Source: Balanoglossus misakiensis
Lineage: Eukaryota; Hemichordata
Length of the DNA stretch: 64,000 nt
Assembly: GCA_040954595.2 (NCBI GenBank)
Contig: CM082578.2
Location: 11,594,001-11,658,000 of the forward strand
Reading direction: 5' to 3'
Shown here piece by piece: positions 63,887 to 64,000 of this stretch (positions are counted from its first letter, which is position 1; the number at the start of each line of letters is the position of its first letter). The notes under the pieces were generated by a model. The model searched no databases. It was not told the origin of the DNA and was given only the letters and a program-made list of their open reading frames with translations. Position numbers and translations under genes: made by a program.

Positions 63887-64000
63887 GTCACGTACGATTG
63901 AAGGCGCCGAGGGACAAGCAAAGATAATCAACGGCTGCTTTGAAAATATTCAATTCCTAGAAAACACGAGTGATTTTTTTATGAGGGTTCTTTTTGCGAT
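63887..64000. other. Right flank of the array
   Basis: Unique-looking sequence that abruptly replaces the repeat at 63887. No feature is recognised before the window ends. Confidence 0.6.

Overview
The window looks like nuclear DNA from a marine invertebrate animal. The grounds are two intronless class A GPCR genes, a eukaryotic tRNA-Asn gene with internal promoter boxes and an oligo-T terminator, long (TG)n, (ACC)n and (C)n tracts, a non-LTR retrotransposon remnant, and CpG that does not look depleted. A deuterostome such as a hemichordate, cephalochordate or echinoderm is plausible, but the sequence alone does not settle the phylum. There is no sign of bacterial or viral gene organisation.

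Layout. At 77-1189 (minus) lies a complete intronless peptide-type receptor of 370 residues. At 43850-44974 (plus) lies a second one of 374 residues. They are clear paralogs, transcribed away from each other, and both lack two normally conserved class A residues (Trp6.48 and Pro5.50). The 42.7 kb between them is gene-poor. It holds one tRNA-Asn(GTT) gene (11559-11632), a decayed LINE C-terminus (12815-13080), a small foldback element (14786-14989), a possible first coding exon (15200-15426), compound microsatellites (16087-17631), a perfect DR4-type nuclear-receptor site (22913-22928), two LINE/SINE-like 3' tails or related repeats, a 484-bp element with perfect 14-bp TG...CA terminal inverted repeats (39389-39872), and a very strong hairpin (40821-40883).

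Right of the second receptor, 45-61.7 kb shows no convincing gene. The window ends in a recent tandem array (61703-63886): four copies of a 553-554 bp unit, each with a cluster of near-perfect palindromes and a Pol III-like A box/B box/oligo-T arrangement.

The octamer TACATGTA occurs 24 times against roughly two expected from base composition. That is the most striking scattered signal in the window.

Functionally, the two receptors are probably membrane peptide receptors acting through G proteins, and the region between them would be the natural place for their regulatory DNA. No other pathway or operon-like grouping is visible.
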